Below, piece by piece: positions 16,700-25,738 of a DNA stretch of 64,000 nucleotides. This DNA is from Mangrovimonas aestuarii (GTDB taxonomy: Bacteria; Bacteroidota; Bacteroidia; Flavobacteriales; Flavobacteriaceae). Within the stretch, counting starts at the first letter, position 1, and every line of letters begins with the position of its first letter. The notes under the pieces were generated by a model, which worked only from the letters and a program-made list of their open reading frames with translations, searched no databases and was not told where the DNA came from. Position numbers and translations under genes: made by a program. Where the stretch lies: positions 1 through 64,000 of the forward strand of contig NZ_JARACK010000004.1 in assembly GCF_028767185.1 (NCBI RefSeq), in the 5' to 3' direction.

Positions 16700-18214
16700 T
16701 TAATTATTTAGTTCAATCAGCTCGTCTAAGTAGTCTCTGGTGTTGGATAGTCGAGGTATTTTATGTTGCCCTCCTAATTTGTCGTGCTTCTTAAGCCAAT
16801 CGTAGAATAGATTATGTCTAGCTATGTGTATCGTCGGGCGATTTAGGGTAATGTTGTTGTACCGTTTTGCTTCATAGTCTGAGTTTAAGGCTTTTAGAGC
16901 GTTATCCATCAGCTCTATAAAATAATCCATGTTTTTTGGAGGTGTTTTAAATTCTATCATCCATTCATGGGCACCTTTATCCTTTCCGCTCATAAAAATA
17001 GGCGCAACGGTATAGTCTATGATTTCAGCTCCGGTTTTTTTACAAACTTTTTTTAAGGCTTCTTCCGTGTTTTCAATGATGAGTTCTTCTCCAAAAACAT
17101 TTATATGATGCTTGGTTCTTCCGGTTACCTTTACTCGGTAAGGAGAAATGGATGTAAATCGTATTGTGTCTCCAATTTTATAGCGCCAAAGCCCAGCGTT
17201 GGTGGTAATGATAACCGCATAGTTTTTCCCCAATTCCACCTCGCTTAGCGGAATTACTTTTTCATTTGGTGTTCCGTAAGTATCCATCGGTATAAATTCA
17301 TAGAATATACCGTAGTCCAGCATTAACAATAACTCACTTGAATTGTTTCTGTCCTGGATGGCAAAAAAACCTTCTGAAGCATTATAGATTTCGTAATACC
17401 TAAAATCCTTTCTAGGTAATATGGACTTATACTGATCCTTATAAGGAATAAAGCTCACGCCACCATGAAAGTATACTTCAAGATTAGGCCACACATCAAA
17501 TAAAGAGGATTTCCCTGTTGTTTCAAGTACATTGTTAAGGAGTACTAACATCCATGAAGGCACACCTGCTAAACTCGTAACGTTTTCTTCTATGGTTTCA
17601 TCAACGATGGCCTGCATTTTATATTCCCAATCGCTCATTAGCGATACCTTGCTACTTGGCGTGCTACTGAATTCGGCCCAGAATGGCATATTGTCTATCA
17701 ATATCGCTGAAAGGTCACCGAAGACAGTTCCGTTTTCTTTGTAAAGCTCTTTGCTGCCACCAAGACGAAGACTTTTTCCTGTAAAAAGTTGTGAATTTTC
17801 GTTGTTGTTAAGGTACATACAAAGCAAATCTTTACTGGCTGCGTAATGACAATCTTCCAAGGATTCCATAGATACAGGGATGAACTTACTTTTTGCTCCA
17901 GTAGTTCCACTCGACTTAGCAAACCATTTAATTGGTCTTGGCCAGTAAATATTGGATTCACCATGGCGAGAGCGTTCAATAATATCTTGATAGTCCTCAT
18001 AGGACGAGATGGGAACCCTTTCGGCAAATGTTTTGTAGTTATTAATTGAAGTGAATTCGTATTGCTTCCCAATTTCTGTGTCCTTGGCAATATCAACGAG
18101 TTTCAATAGGAGTTCGTTTTGAACTTCGTTTGGGTATTTTAAGAACAACTCTATTTGATGAAATCGTTTTTTTAAAAACCAGGCAGCAATAGAATTTACA
18201 ATTGGAATTGGCAT
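16700..18214 (-). CDS. GH3-family acyl-acid amido synthetase-like protein
   Basis: The 504-residue protein belongs to the GH3 family, first known from plants, where members use ATP to adenylate a carboxylic acid and join it to an amino acid. Visible features include WFAKSSGTTGAKSKFIPVS (phosphate-binding loop, about 84-102), YNASEGFFAIQD (about 278-289), and LWRYKIGDTIRFTS with VKVTGRTKHHINVFGEEL (adenylate-forming C-terminal motifs). Bacteroidota often carry one copy, and its substrate there is unknown. No plant-hormone role should be assumed. It converges on clpX and diverges from the DUF2797 gene. Confidence 0.88.
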   Translation of the reverse strand: MPIPIVNSIAAWFLKKRFHQIELFLKYPNEVQNELLLKLVDIAKDTEIGKQYEFTSINNYKTFAERVPISSYEDYQDIIERSRHGESNIYWPRPIKWFAKSSGTTGAKSKFIPVSMESLEDCHYAASKDLLCMYLNNNENSQLFTGKSLRLGGSKELYKENGTVFGDLSAILIDNMPFWAEFSSTPSSKVSLMSDWEYKMQAIVDETIEENVTSLAGVPSWMLVLLNNVLETTGKSSLFDVWPNLEVYFHGGVSFIPYKDQYKSILPRKDFRYYEIYNASEGFFAIQDRNNSSELLLMLDYGIFYEFIPMDTYGTPNEKVIPLSEVELGKNYAVIITTNAGLWRYKIGDTIRFTSISPYRVKVTGRTKHHINVFGEELIIENTEEALKKVCKKTGAEIIDYTVAPIFMSGKDKGAHEWMIEFKTPPKNMDYFIELMDNALKALNSDYEAKRYNNITLNRPTIHIARHNLFYDWLKKHDKLGGQHKIPRLSNTRDYLDELIELNN

Positions 18215-18357
18215 ATTTGCATTATCTTTAAAAAATTAAAAATAAGTTTTTTTTTGTGCACATACCTATATTAAGTGCACTTTTGAACTTCTCTTAAAAT
18301 GGATTGTTTTTAAGAGTTTACACTGAATTGTATATCAATAAAAAGCGAAGATAAATT

Positions 18358-19158
18358 ATGCTATATCAAGGGGTTCTTACAAAGATGGAAACAGAGTTAG
18401 CTAATCCTATCCAATATTATTTGGTTTTTGATAACGACTTCATCAACATGAACCAGATGTTAGGAAAGACCATTAGCATTGATTTTGTGAAGTACCAATG
18501 TCTTAACTGTGGTTTGGATAAGAAAATTTATCGTCAAGGATTTTGTAAATCTTGTTTTTATGATGTGCCCCAAGCTGCTGATTGGGTGATGAGACCAGAA
18601 CTGAGTAAGGCTCATCTCGATGAAGAGGAACGTGACCTTGAGTTTGAAAAGCGAGTGCAGTTACAGCCTCATATTGTGTACTTGGCTAATTCGAGCAATG
18701 TAAAAGTTGGAGTGACAAGAAAAAGTCAGGTGCCAACTAGGTGGATTGACCAAGGAGCTCACGAAGCGATTGAAATCGTTGAGGTGCCGAATCGATATTT
18801 GGCCGGGATAACTGAAGTTGCGCTTAAAGAGCATGTAAGTGATAAAACCAATTGGCGTAACATGCTTAAAAATGAGATTAAGGATGAAAACTTAGTGGAA
18901 TGGCGCGAAAACCTAAAGCAGTTTATTCCTGATGAGGTTTTGGATTACTATATAGCCTCGAATCAGGAAACCCAATTGGAGTTTCCTGTAGAGCAATACC
19001 CTAAAAAGCCTAAAAGCTTAAATTTAGATAAAACACCAAAATATCAAGGTGTGCTTAAAGGGGTAAAGGGGCAATATCTAATATTTGAAGATGAAACCGT
19101 ATTCAATATAAGAGCAAACGAAGGCTATGTTGTAGCAATCGGGGTGGTAGTGCCCTAA
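18358..19158 (+). CDS. DUF2797 protein with zinc-ribbon-like Cys pairs
   Basis: This 266-residue soluble protein contains four cysteines in two CxxC pairs (C48/C51 and C63/C66: CLNCG and CKSC), which probably bind zinc. They are followed by HIVYLANSSNVKVGVTRKSQVPTRWIDQGA, where the YLA...KVGVTR pattern resembles a GIY-YIG-like nuclease fold. The typical full catalytic set is not obvious. The molecular function of DUF2797 is unknown. The gene diverges from the GH3 gene and converges on rpsU. Confidence 0.82.
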   Translation: MLYQGVLTKMETELANPIQYYLVFDNDFINMNQMLGKTISIDFVKYQCLNCGLDKKIYRQGFCKSCFYDVPQAADWVMRPELSKAHLDEEERDLEFEKRVQLQPHIVYLANSSNVKVGVTRKSQVPTRWIDQGAHEAIEIVEVPNRYLAGITEVALKEHVSDKTNWRNMLKNEIKDENLVEWRENLKQFIPDEVLDYYIASNQETQLEFPVEQYPKKPKSLNLDKTPKYQGVLKGVKGQYLIFEDETVFNIRANEGYVVAIGVVVP

Positions 19159-19174
19159 GGTTAGGGCAAAACTA

Positions 19175-19369
19175 TTATATTTCTTCTTGGTTTTTTAGGG
19201 CTTGAATGTATTGAGCCTTTTGAATTTCCTTTCTTCGGCGTACAGACTTTTTTGTAAAGTGTTGCTTGTCCCTTAGGTTTTGTAATACTTTGGTATCTCT
19301 GTATTTACGCTTAAAGCGTTTAAGGGCGCGTTCTATTTTTTCTCCTTCTTTTACTTCTACTATAAGCAT
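19175..19369 (-). CDS. rpsU: 30S ribosomal protein S21
   Basis: A 64-residue, very basic protein starting MLIVEVKEGEKIERALKRFKRK and containing SVRRRKEIQKAQY. It binds the 3' region of 16S rRNA on the small subunit and helps initiation. Length and sequence are normal. It sits 35 bases downstream of rpoD on the same strand, so translation and transcription initiation genes are close together, and the two may be co-transcribed. Confidence 0.96.
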   Translation of the reverse strand: MLIVEVKEGEKIERALKRFKRKYRDTKVLQNLRDKQHFTKKSVRRRKEIQKAQYIQALKNQEEI

Positions 19370-19403
19370 ATAATTATTTTAGTTTTTGTGGTTATTAATT
19401 GAT

Positions 19404-20267
19404 TTATCCTAAATAGGTTTTTAGAATTTTATTTTTGGAGCTATGTCTTAATCGGCGAAGGCCTTTTTCCTTAATTTGTCTTACACGTTCACGGGTAAGA
19501 TCGAAGGTTTCCCCTATCTCTTCTAGGCTCATTGGGTGGTGGTTTCCAATACCATAATATAGACGAATAACGTCTCCTTCTCTTGGAGACAAAGTATCTA
19601 AGGCTCTATTTATTTCGAGGTTTAATGAGTCGTTGATAAGGTCTCTGTCGGGATTTGGTGATTCTCCGGAACTTACAACATCGTAAAGGTTTGAGTCTTC
19701 ACCTTCTTTCAGTGGGGCATCCATGGAAACATGTCGACCTGAGTTTTTAATGGATTGTTTTACGTCATTCACGCTCATGTCTAGTTCCTTAGCGATTTCT
19801 TCTGCACTCGGTGGGCGTTGATGGGCTTGTTCTAGATGGGAAAAGGCTTTGTTTATTTTGTTGATGGATCCAATTTTATTCAAAGGTAACCTTACAATTC
19901 TTGATTGTTCTGCCAAAGCTTGAAGAATAGATTGTCTAATCCACCAAACAGCATAAGATATGAATTTAAACCCTCGGGTTTCATCAAAGCGTTTGGCTGC
20001 TTTAACTAAACCTGCATTTCCCTCGTTGATCAAATCCGGAAGTTTTAAGCCTTGATTTTGATATTGTTTGGCAACTGAAACTACAAATCTTAGGTTGGCC
20101 GTGACCAACTTGTCCAAAGCTATCTGGTCGCCTTCTTTAATACGCTGAGCCAGTTCTACTTCCTCTTCTGCAGTAATTAAAGGCATTTTACTAATGTCCT
20201 GAAGGTATTTGTCCAGTGATTTGGATTCACGGTTTGTAACTTGCTTGGTAATTTTTAATTGCCTCAT
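19404..20267 (-). CDS. rpoD: Primary RNA polymerase sigma factor (RpoD/SigA)
   Basis: The 287-residue sigma-70 factor starts [21 protein letters not shown], the standard Bacteroidota beginning. Region 1.1 is absent, as usual in this phylum. Region 1.2 ([22 protein letters not shown]), region 2 ([43 protein letters not shown]), region 3, and region 4 with the helix-turn-helix [19 protein letters not shown] are all visible. It would read the TTG/TAnnTTTG promoters noted in this window. An upstream in-frame start would add 22 residues that do not fit the family. rpsU follows. Confidence 0.97.
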   Translation of the reverse strand: MRQLKITKQVTNRESKSLDKYLQDISKMPLITAEEEVELAQRIKEGDQIALDKLVTANLRFVVSVAKQYQNQGLKLPDLINEGNAGLVKAAKRFDETRGFKFISYAVWWIRQSILQALAEQSRIVRLPLNKIGSINKINKAFSHLEQAHQRPPSAEEIAKELDMSVNDVKQSIKNSGRHVSMDAPLKEGEDSNLYDVVSSGESPNPDRDLINDSLNLEINRALDTLSPREGDVIRLYYGIGNHHPMSLEEIGETFDLTRERVRQIKEKGLRRLRHSSKNKILKTYLG

Positions 20268-20375
20268 GGGATTTTTCTCTTTTGTTAGTAATACTCCAAT
20301 TGTATAACATAACTTTTTTTTGTTAAAAACCAAATAATAAGGTGGTTTTTTGCTGAAAATCCAAAAAAATCAATT

Positions 20376-20410
20376 AAAAAGACCTTGAAACTACAAATAA
20401 TGGTCTTTTT
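20376..20410 (-). terminator. Terminator of the AsmA-like gene
   Basis: A 9-bp stem (20376-20384 with 20402-20410) ends in T residues on the minus strand directly after the AsmA-like stop codon. The loop is 17 bases. Confidence 0.6.
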
Positions 20411-23061
20411 TATTCTTTTTTACTGTTCTTGAATAAACTGTTTACAGCGTTTTTTACGCCTTCTTCAACTGCATTTTGTGTGCTGTTATTGCTGGTTCCT
20501 GTAGTGTCAGAATTATTGTTGCTAGATTGGCTGTTTGCGCCTAATAAATTGTTTATGATGTCCTTGGCTTTTTCTTCTCCCTTGTTCATCATTTTTTGTT
20601 TCTGAATTTCAACAAGTTGTTTGGTTAGATTTGAAACGCTTGAAGATAAATCTGTTTTCACTTTTGGGGCCGTATAGGTGCCTGTGATATTTGCTGTTAC
20701 AGGAACCGTCATATTGTTAACCTTAGGGTCGTCAATTTTACCAATTAAGCGATTAATATCACTTCCTAGGTATTTGGCAGGGACATCCAATACTGCGTTA
20801 TAACTCAATTTGGTATTAAACCCATGAGAACCAGAAACAGTGATGTCGATGTCTTCGTATTTAATAGTAAACGGTTTAACTGCCACTTCGCCATTTTCAA
20901 ATGTTAAATATGTTTTTAGGTCTTTTAAGTCAAGTTTGCTAACATCTAAAAACTTAAGATTTTGCCCAAGTGAGCTAACCAGTTTGTTGTTTTCTAATGT
21001 TTCCTTACTCGTTAATAGTTCAATAGCTGCCTTACCATTAACTGAGTTAAGGTCTGGAGTCATTTCTGGACTTAGTTTTCCACTTAATTTGATTCCTGAG
21101 TTAAAGCTTCCCTGAAGCGTTTGAGCAATTGGTGCAAGAGCTTTAAGTAAATCTAAATCACGAAATGATTGTGCTATATCAATGCCTTTCATGTCAAAAT
21201 CAAAACTGAAATCTGGAACATCATTTTTAGTGTCAACAGAACCGTTCATAGCCATTTTTCCATTGAATATCTCTGAAGTGATATTGTTTAGGGTCGCTTT
21301 TTGGTCTTTAATAATTAATGTACCTGCAACCTGTTTAAGAGTTAGGTTGTCGTATAAAACGGTATTGGCATTAGCATTTACGGTACAGTCTAAAAAGGCT
21401 GGGATTTTTAAAGGTTCGGTAGTTTGTGAGGCCTGTTTTGTTTCAGATGTTTTTTGAGGCGATTTCTCTGATGATTCTTCAACCATAAAATCACTTACTG
21501 CAAAAGTGTTGGAATAAAGCGTGAAATTCCCTTTTAGAGGTTTGTTGCTCATTACAAATCCCATTAGGTTTTCAATATTACCCTTGGCTTGAATGTCACT
21601 TTTTCCTGTTCTGGCCTTAAATTGGTTTAAGGTTACACTTTGAGTGTTAAAAGAAAGGTTGGCATCGTTTATGTATACAGGGTTAAGTAAGTCTTCAGAA
21701 GCGAAATGAAACCCAGTTAAGCTAAGCTGTCCGGTTGTTTTTATTCTCTCGTAAGCATTGGTGTCTATGGCGTCCATGTCGAAGTTTGTATAAATATCTC
21801 CTTTTAAGATTCCGTTTAACTCCTGATCCATTTGAATAGGATATGCTTGACTGATGTTAGCAAGATTTATTATGCCGTTAAGTTTTGCTTTTACCAACAT
21901 GTTTTTTGTCAGGTTGCTGATTTTTGCAGATGAGGCAAAGCGGTCTTTGTCAATGTTGAAATTAAGTGCTTTTAGATCTACGTATGTATCATCAGGATTA
22001 CCACTTTCATTTTTTATTACAGTATTGATAACAATATTGTTTATGCCTTTTGGTAAATCAGGGTATTTAAATGATGCATTTTCAGATGTAATAGTTATAT
22101 CCAAGGTAGGTATTGTAGTTTCGGAAACCAATCCCTTTACCAGTCCTTTTACTTTGAAGTCTCCTGATGTTTGTACATTGTTTAAATCTTTGGAATAAGC
22201 TTCTGGTAAGAGTGCTAAGAAATCTTTAAAGCTAGTTCCTGGGTTTTCAAACGTTAAGTCTATTTGCTGTCCACTATCTATTAAGCCAAAAGACCCATCA
22301 AACTTTAATGGCATTTTATTGATTTGGGCAGCGTTGTCCTTGAATGTGTATATGTTGTTCTCAAGATCGGCACCGATGATAGCATCCAAAGTGAAAGCAA
22401 CATTGTTGAGGTATTGTGTGCTGTCCATTTCTAAGGTTACGTGTAGGGATGTATTGGTGTCGATTTCAGATCTGTCAGCTGAAAAAGTTCCTTTTCCCGA
22501 GTGGTTAAGCTCGGTAACGTAAGCGTTCATATTTGCAGTTTCGTCAATATAGGTTACAGCGCTATTTTTTAAGCTGTAGTCGTCTATGCTGAAAGTGAAA
22601 TTTTTTGAACCAGATGATTTGTTTTCTTCTGTTTTTGATGTCGATTCAGAGCCGTCTTTTTTAGCGATATCATAATTTGCGATACCATTTTTATTTGTTT
22701 TAAGTGTTAGAAGCGCTTCATCAATGGCAATAGAACTAATTGTCATTGGTGTCTCTCCAGAAGTATTTAGTAGTTCGCCAAGAGGCATGGTGAACTCAAT
22801 CGACTTTACTGATACAAGTGTTTCGTCTTCAAATGGGGCGAAGTTGGTTATGTTGAGGTTTTCTATGCTTACACTTGCTTTTGGGAAACTGCTCAGCAGA
22901 CTTAAGTTGACATCACTGAACTCAACTTTAGCATTTACATTATCGTTTATCGCTTTTTTTATCATGTCTTTGATTTGCGATTCAAATAAAATTGGCACAA
23001 AAGCCAAAATAATGATAAGGGCAAGAAGAGTAATCCCAGTGATTTTAAGTATTTTTTTCAT
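20410..23061 (-). CDS. AsmA-family envelope protein
   Basis: The protein of about 883 residues has one N-terminal transmembrane segment (MKKILKITGITLLALIIILAFVPILF) followed by a large periplasmic region of repeated beta strands, including an early block AKVEFSDVNLSLLSSFPKASVSIENLNITN and the C-terminal AsmA_2-like block with GSFNSGIKLSGKLSPEMTPDLNSVNGKAAIE. The tail (last ~60 residues) is low complexity, rich in S, N and T. AsmA-like proteins resemble bridge-like lipid-transfer proteins and affect outer-membrane lipid and protein assembly. The true start is the Met of MKKILK at 23061, not the longer frame upstream. Substrate and partners are unknown. Confidence 0.86.
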   Translation of the reverse strand: MKKILKITGITLLALIIILAFVPILFESQIKDMIKKAINDNVNAKVEFSDVNLSLLSSFPKASVSIENLNITNFAPFEDETLVSVKSIEFTMPLGELLNTSGETPMTISSIAIDEALLTLKTNKNGIANYDIAKKDGSESTSKTEENKSSGSKNFTFSIDDYSLKNSAVTYIDETANMNAYVTELNHSGKGTFSADRSEIDTNTSLHVTLEMDSTQYLNNVAFTLDAIIGADLENNIYTFKDNAAQINKMPLKFDGSFGLIDSGQQIDLTFENPGTSFKDFLALLPEAYSKDLNNVQTSGDFKVKGLVKGLVSETTIPTLDITITSENASFKYPDLPKGINNIVINTVIKNESGNPDDTYVDLKALNFNIDKDRFASSAKISNLTKNMLVKAKLNGIINLANISQAYPIQMDQELNGILKGDIYTNFDMDAIDTNAYERIKTTGQLSLTGFHFASEDLLNPVYINDANLSFNTQSVTLNQFKARTGKSDIQAKGNIENLMGFVMSNKPLKGNFTLYSNTFAVSDFMVEESSEKSPQKTSETKQASQTTEPLKIPAFLDCTVNANANTVLYDNLTLKQVAGTLIIKDQKATLNNITSEIFNGKMAMNGSVDTKNDVPDFSFDFDMKGIDIAQSFRDLDLLKALAPIAQTLQGSFNSGIKLSGKLSPEMTPDLNSVNGKAAIELLTSKETLENNKLVSSLGQNLKFLDVSKLDLKDLKTYLTFENGEVAVKPFTIKYEDIDITVSGSHGFNTKLSYNAVLDVPAKYLGSDINRLIGKIDDPKVNNMTVPVTANITGTYTAPKVKTDLSSSVSNLTKQLVEIQKQKMMNKGEEKAKDIINNLLGANSQSSNNNSDTTGTSNNSTQNAVEEGVKNAVNSLFKNSKKE

Positions 23062-23147
23062 AGTAAAAGTCTTACGTGGGTATTTACGGATAAAGTAAGC
23101 AAATAGTTTATAAACCAACTAATTTTTATGGAAAGTTTAGCGATTCC

Positions 23148-23855
23148 TTAAAGCAAATCTATTTCCTGGTTTGTCTTAAGATTGAAGCGTTTTTTAAAAA
23201 CATAAACGCCAAGATAAAGAAACGGAGTGTCCAAAACGGCAATCATAACCTTGAACAAAAAGCCGCTGATAAGCAGTCCTATGAATCTACTCCATTCTAT
23301 TTTCCCAAAAGAGCAAAGGAGTAAAAGGACTGTGAACGTGTCGACAAATTGCGATAGGAAAGTAGAAAAATTGTTGCGTATCCAAAGGTGTTTGCCTTGG
23401 GTTAATCGTTTCCAAAAATGATAAATCTGTATGTCGATAAATTGGGCAAAAAGGTATGCCATCATACTCGCTAAAACAGCAATGGCTGTGCTGCCAAAAA
23501 CAGTGGTGAACAATTTGTTTCCCACGGGCGACCATGACGTAGCAGGAACAGCATTGGAAACATATACGATAAGCATGGAAAATACCGAAGCAAAAATACC
23601 GGCAACAACAATTTGGTTGGCTCGTTTCTTACCGTAAATCTCACTGATGAGATCGGTAATTAAGAAGGTTAATGGGTATGGAAGTATGCCTACCGAAATT
23701 TCGAAAAGGTTAGCGCCGAAGATCGTTACATTTCCGAATGGATACCAGTAAAAGAACTTTTGAAAGATAAGGTTCGATACCACTAGTGAAGTAATGAACA
23801 GTGCTCCCAACAGTAGGTAAATGCGTTGTGCTGCAAGTTTGTCTTTTAGGGTCAT
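23148..23855 (-). CDS. Queuosine precursor transporter (YhhQ/VUT family)
   Basis: The 235-residue inner-membrane protein has about six transmembrane helices. Family features include the conserved FEISVGILPYPLTFLITDLISEIYGKKRA segment (about 47-75) and the later FSTFLSQFVDTFTVLL. In Escherichia coli the homologue takes up 7-cyano- or 7-aminomethyl-7-deazaguanine for tRNA queuosine modification. The annotation rests on this family resemblance; no queuosine synthesis genes are in the window. Confidence 0.9.
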   Translation of the reverse strand: MTLKDKLAAQRIYLLLGALFITSLVVSNLIFQKFFYWYPFGNVTIFGANLFEISVGILPYPLTFLITDLISEIYGKKRANQIVVAGIFASVFSMLIVYVSNAVPATSWSPVGNKLFTTVFGSTAIAVLASMMAYLFAQFIDIQIYHFWKRLTQGKHLWIRNNFSTFLSQFVDTFTVLLLLCSFGKIEWSRFIGLLISGFLFKVMIAVLDTPFLYLGVYVFKKRFNLKTNQEIDLL

Positions 23856-23921
23856 GAACGGTTAATAGTTTGAACAAATATAAGTGAAAGTGCTTTTCTT
23901 TTACTTATTTTGCTTTTGATT

Positions 23922-25052
23922 ATGCGAGAGTACAAGCTAGTTTACATATCGTTGGGAAGCAATATTGGAGAGAGGTTAAACTATCTTCAAAATGCGGTTA
24001 ATACCATTTTTGACAGAATAGGAGCAGTAAGGGCTATATCTAAAGTTTACAGTACACCTGCTTTAGGGTTTGAAGGCGACGATTTCCTGAATGCTTGTGT
24101 TTTGGTAGAAACCTCAATCGCTCCTGAAGATGTGATGACAGAACTCTTGAATATTGAAAAGGAGTTGGGACGTGTTCGTTCGGAAGGTTCAGGCTATCAA
24201 TCCAGAACCGTTGATCTCGATATGGTTTTTTACGAAGATGAGATTCATAATACCGAACATTTGGTTTTGCCACATCCACAGATGCAGCACCGAAAATTTG
24301 TTCTTCAACCGTTAAAAGATATTGCGGCAGAGTGTATTCATCCTGTTTTAAAGAAATCGGTAACGGAGCTTTTAAGGTCTTGTGATGACGATAGTGTTTT
24401 AGTGGAGACAGACTTTAGTTTGATTAACCCCCAAGAGCAATTTGGTTTTTCAAAATATAACTACATTGCTATAGAAGGGAATATAGGAGCTGGGAAAACT
24501 AGTTTGGCAACCCAATTGGCAAATGATTTTAATGCAAAACTGATCTTGGAGCGTTTTGCTGATAACCCATTTTTGCCAAAGTTTTATAGTGATATAGAAC
24601 GTTATGCATTCCCTTTGGAAATGTCTTTTTTAGCCGATAGGTATCAACAAATAAGTGATGATCTATCCCAGTTGGATTTGTTCAAGGATTTTGTTATAAG
24701 TGATTATGATGTGTTTAAATCCCTGATTTTTTCAAAAATCACTTTGCCGGAAGAAGAGTTTAAGCTTTATAGGAAACTGTTTTACCTAATGTACAAGGAT
24801 ATCCCTAAACCGGATTTATATATCTACTTGCATCAAGAAACAGAGCAATTGCAGCATAATATAAAAAAGAGAGGCAGAGGGTATGAGCAAAATATATCCC
24901 ACAGTTATTTGGATAAGATTACTTCAGGCTATTTGGAATTCCTTAGGAATAATACCAAAATGAATGTGAAAATTATCAATTTGTCCAATCGGGATTTTGT
25001 TAAGGATAGGCAGGTTTATATGGGTGTTTTAAAGGAAATATCTGCAGAATAA
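23922..25052 (+). CDS. folK: Fusion protein: FolK (HPPK) + deoxynucleoside kinase
   Basis: This 376-residue protein joins two enzymes. Residues 1-160 are 6-hydroxymethyl-7,8-dihydropterin pyrophosphokinase, with YISLGSNIGERLNYL, VYSTPALGFEGDDFLNACV and the Mg-binding RTVDLDMVFY. Residues from about 178 are a deoxynucleoside kinase: P-loop GNIGAGKTS (186-194), LERFADNPFLPKFY and a C-terminal lid region KRGRGYEQNIS. Thus folate synthesis and nucleoside salvage are encoded in one chain. The same fusion is known in flavobacteria. The ATG at 23922 is preferred over a TTG 12 bases upstream. It converges on an RNA methyltransferase gene. Confidence 0.93.
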   Translation: MREYKLVYISLGSNIGERLNYLQNAVNTIFDRIGAVRAISKVYSTPALGFEGDDFLNACVLVETSIAPEDVMTELLNIEKELGRVRSEGSGYQSRTVDLDMVFYEDEIHNTEHLVLPHPQMQHRKFVLQPLKDIAAECIHPVLKKSVTELLRSCDDDSVLVETDFSLINPQEQFGFSKYNYIAIEGNIGAGKTSLATQLANDFNAKLILERFADNPFLPKFYSDIERYAFPLEMSFLADRYQQISDDLSQLDLFKDFVISDYDVFKSLIFSKITLPEEEFKLYRKLFYLMYKDIPKPDLYIYLHQETEQLQHNIKKRGRGYEQNISHSYLDKITSGYLEFLRNNTKMNVKIINLSNRDFVKDRQVYMGVLKEISAE

Positions 25053-25079
25053 TTTAAACGGTTTTTCTTTATTCTTCTA

Positions 25080-25616
25080 CTATTTGAAAACTCCCATTTT
25101 CGAGAAAATATCCCAGATAACAACTCCTGCACTTACGGAGATATTCAGAGAATGTTTAGTGCCGTATTGGGGGATTTCGATAACCATATCACTCTCAGAT
25201 ACGACATTCTGAGCAACACCTTTAACTTCATTTCCAAAAACAAGAGCGTAAGTCGCACCAGGTTCAGGACTGAAGTCATTTAACATGATAGCGTTTTCGG
25301 CTTGTTCTATCGAAATGACTTTTACGCCATTGGCTTTAAGTTTCGTGATAACATCTATGGTGTTTTCTGAGTATTCCCAAGTTACACTTTCGGTGCTTCC
25401 TAAAGCTGTTTTGTGAATATCCTTATTTGGTGGAGTAGCGGTAATGCCGCACAAGTAGATTTTTTCAACAAGAAAGGCATCGCTGGTACGGAACACAGAA
25501 CCTATGTTGTTTAGACTTCTAATGTTATCCAAAACAACAATAATTGGAGTTTTATCGGTTTGTTTAAACTCCTCTAAATTTAGTCTGTTTAACTCGCTGT
25601 TCTTTAACTTTCTCAT
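25080..25616 (-). CDS. TrmH/SpoU-family RNA 2'-O-methyltransferase
   Basis: This 178-residue SPOUT methyltransferase has all three family motifs: NIRSLNNIGSVFRTSDAF (motif 1 with the catalytic Arg), ALVFGNEVKGV (motif 2) and IEIPQYGTKHSLNISVSAGVVIW (motif 3, the knotted SAM site). It methylates a ribose 2'-OH in tRNA or rRNA. It has no separate substrate-binding domain, so the target cannot be told from sequence alone. It diverges from mutS. Confidence 0.9.
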   Translation of the reverse strand: MRKLKNSELNRLNLEEFKQTDKTPIIVVLDNIRSLNNIGSVFRTSDAFLVEKIYLCGITATPPNKDIHKTALGSTESVTWEYSENTIDVITKLKANGVKVISIEQAENAIMLNDFSPEPGATYALVFGNEVKGVAQNVVSESDMVIEIPQYGTKHSLNISVSAGVVIWDIFSKMGVFK

Positions 25617-25738
25617 GAATTCTTACTGTGAATAATTATAAATAACTTGTAAAGTAACCGTTTTACAAACCAGCTAAATTTAGTTACTTTAGCAACCTTA
25701 CTTATTGGGCAAAAATACTATTAAAAAATCACTTACCC

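Noticed and set aside
17698-18096. 132-codon minus-strand frame in another phase of the GH3 gene
   Set aside because: Shadow of the GH3 frame, which keeps all adenylate-forming motifs through this region.
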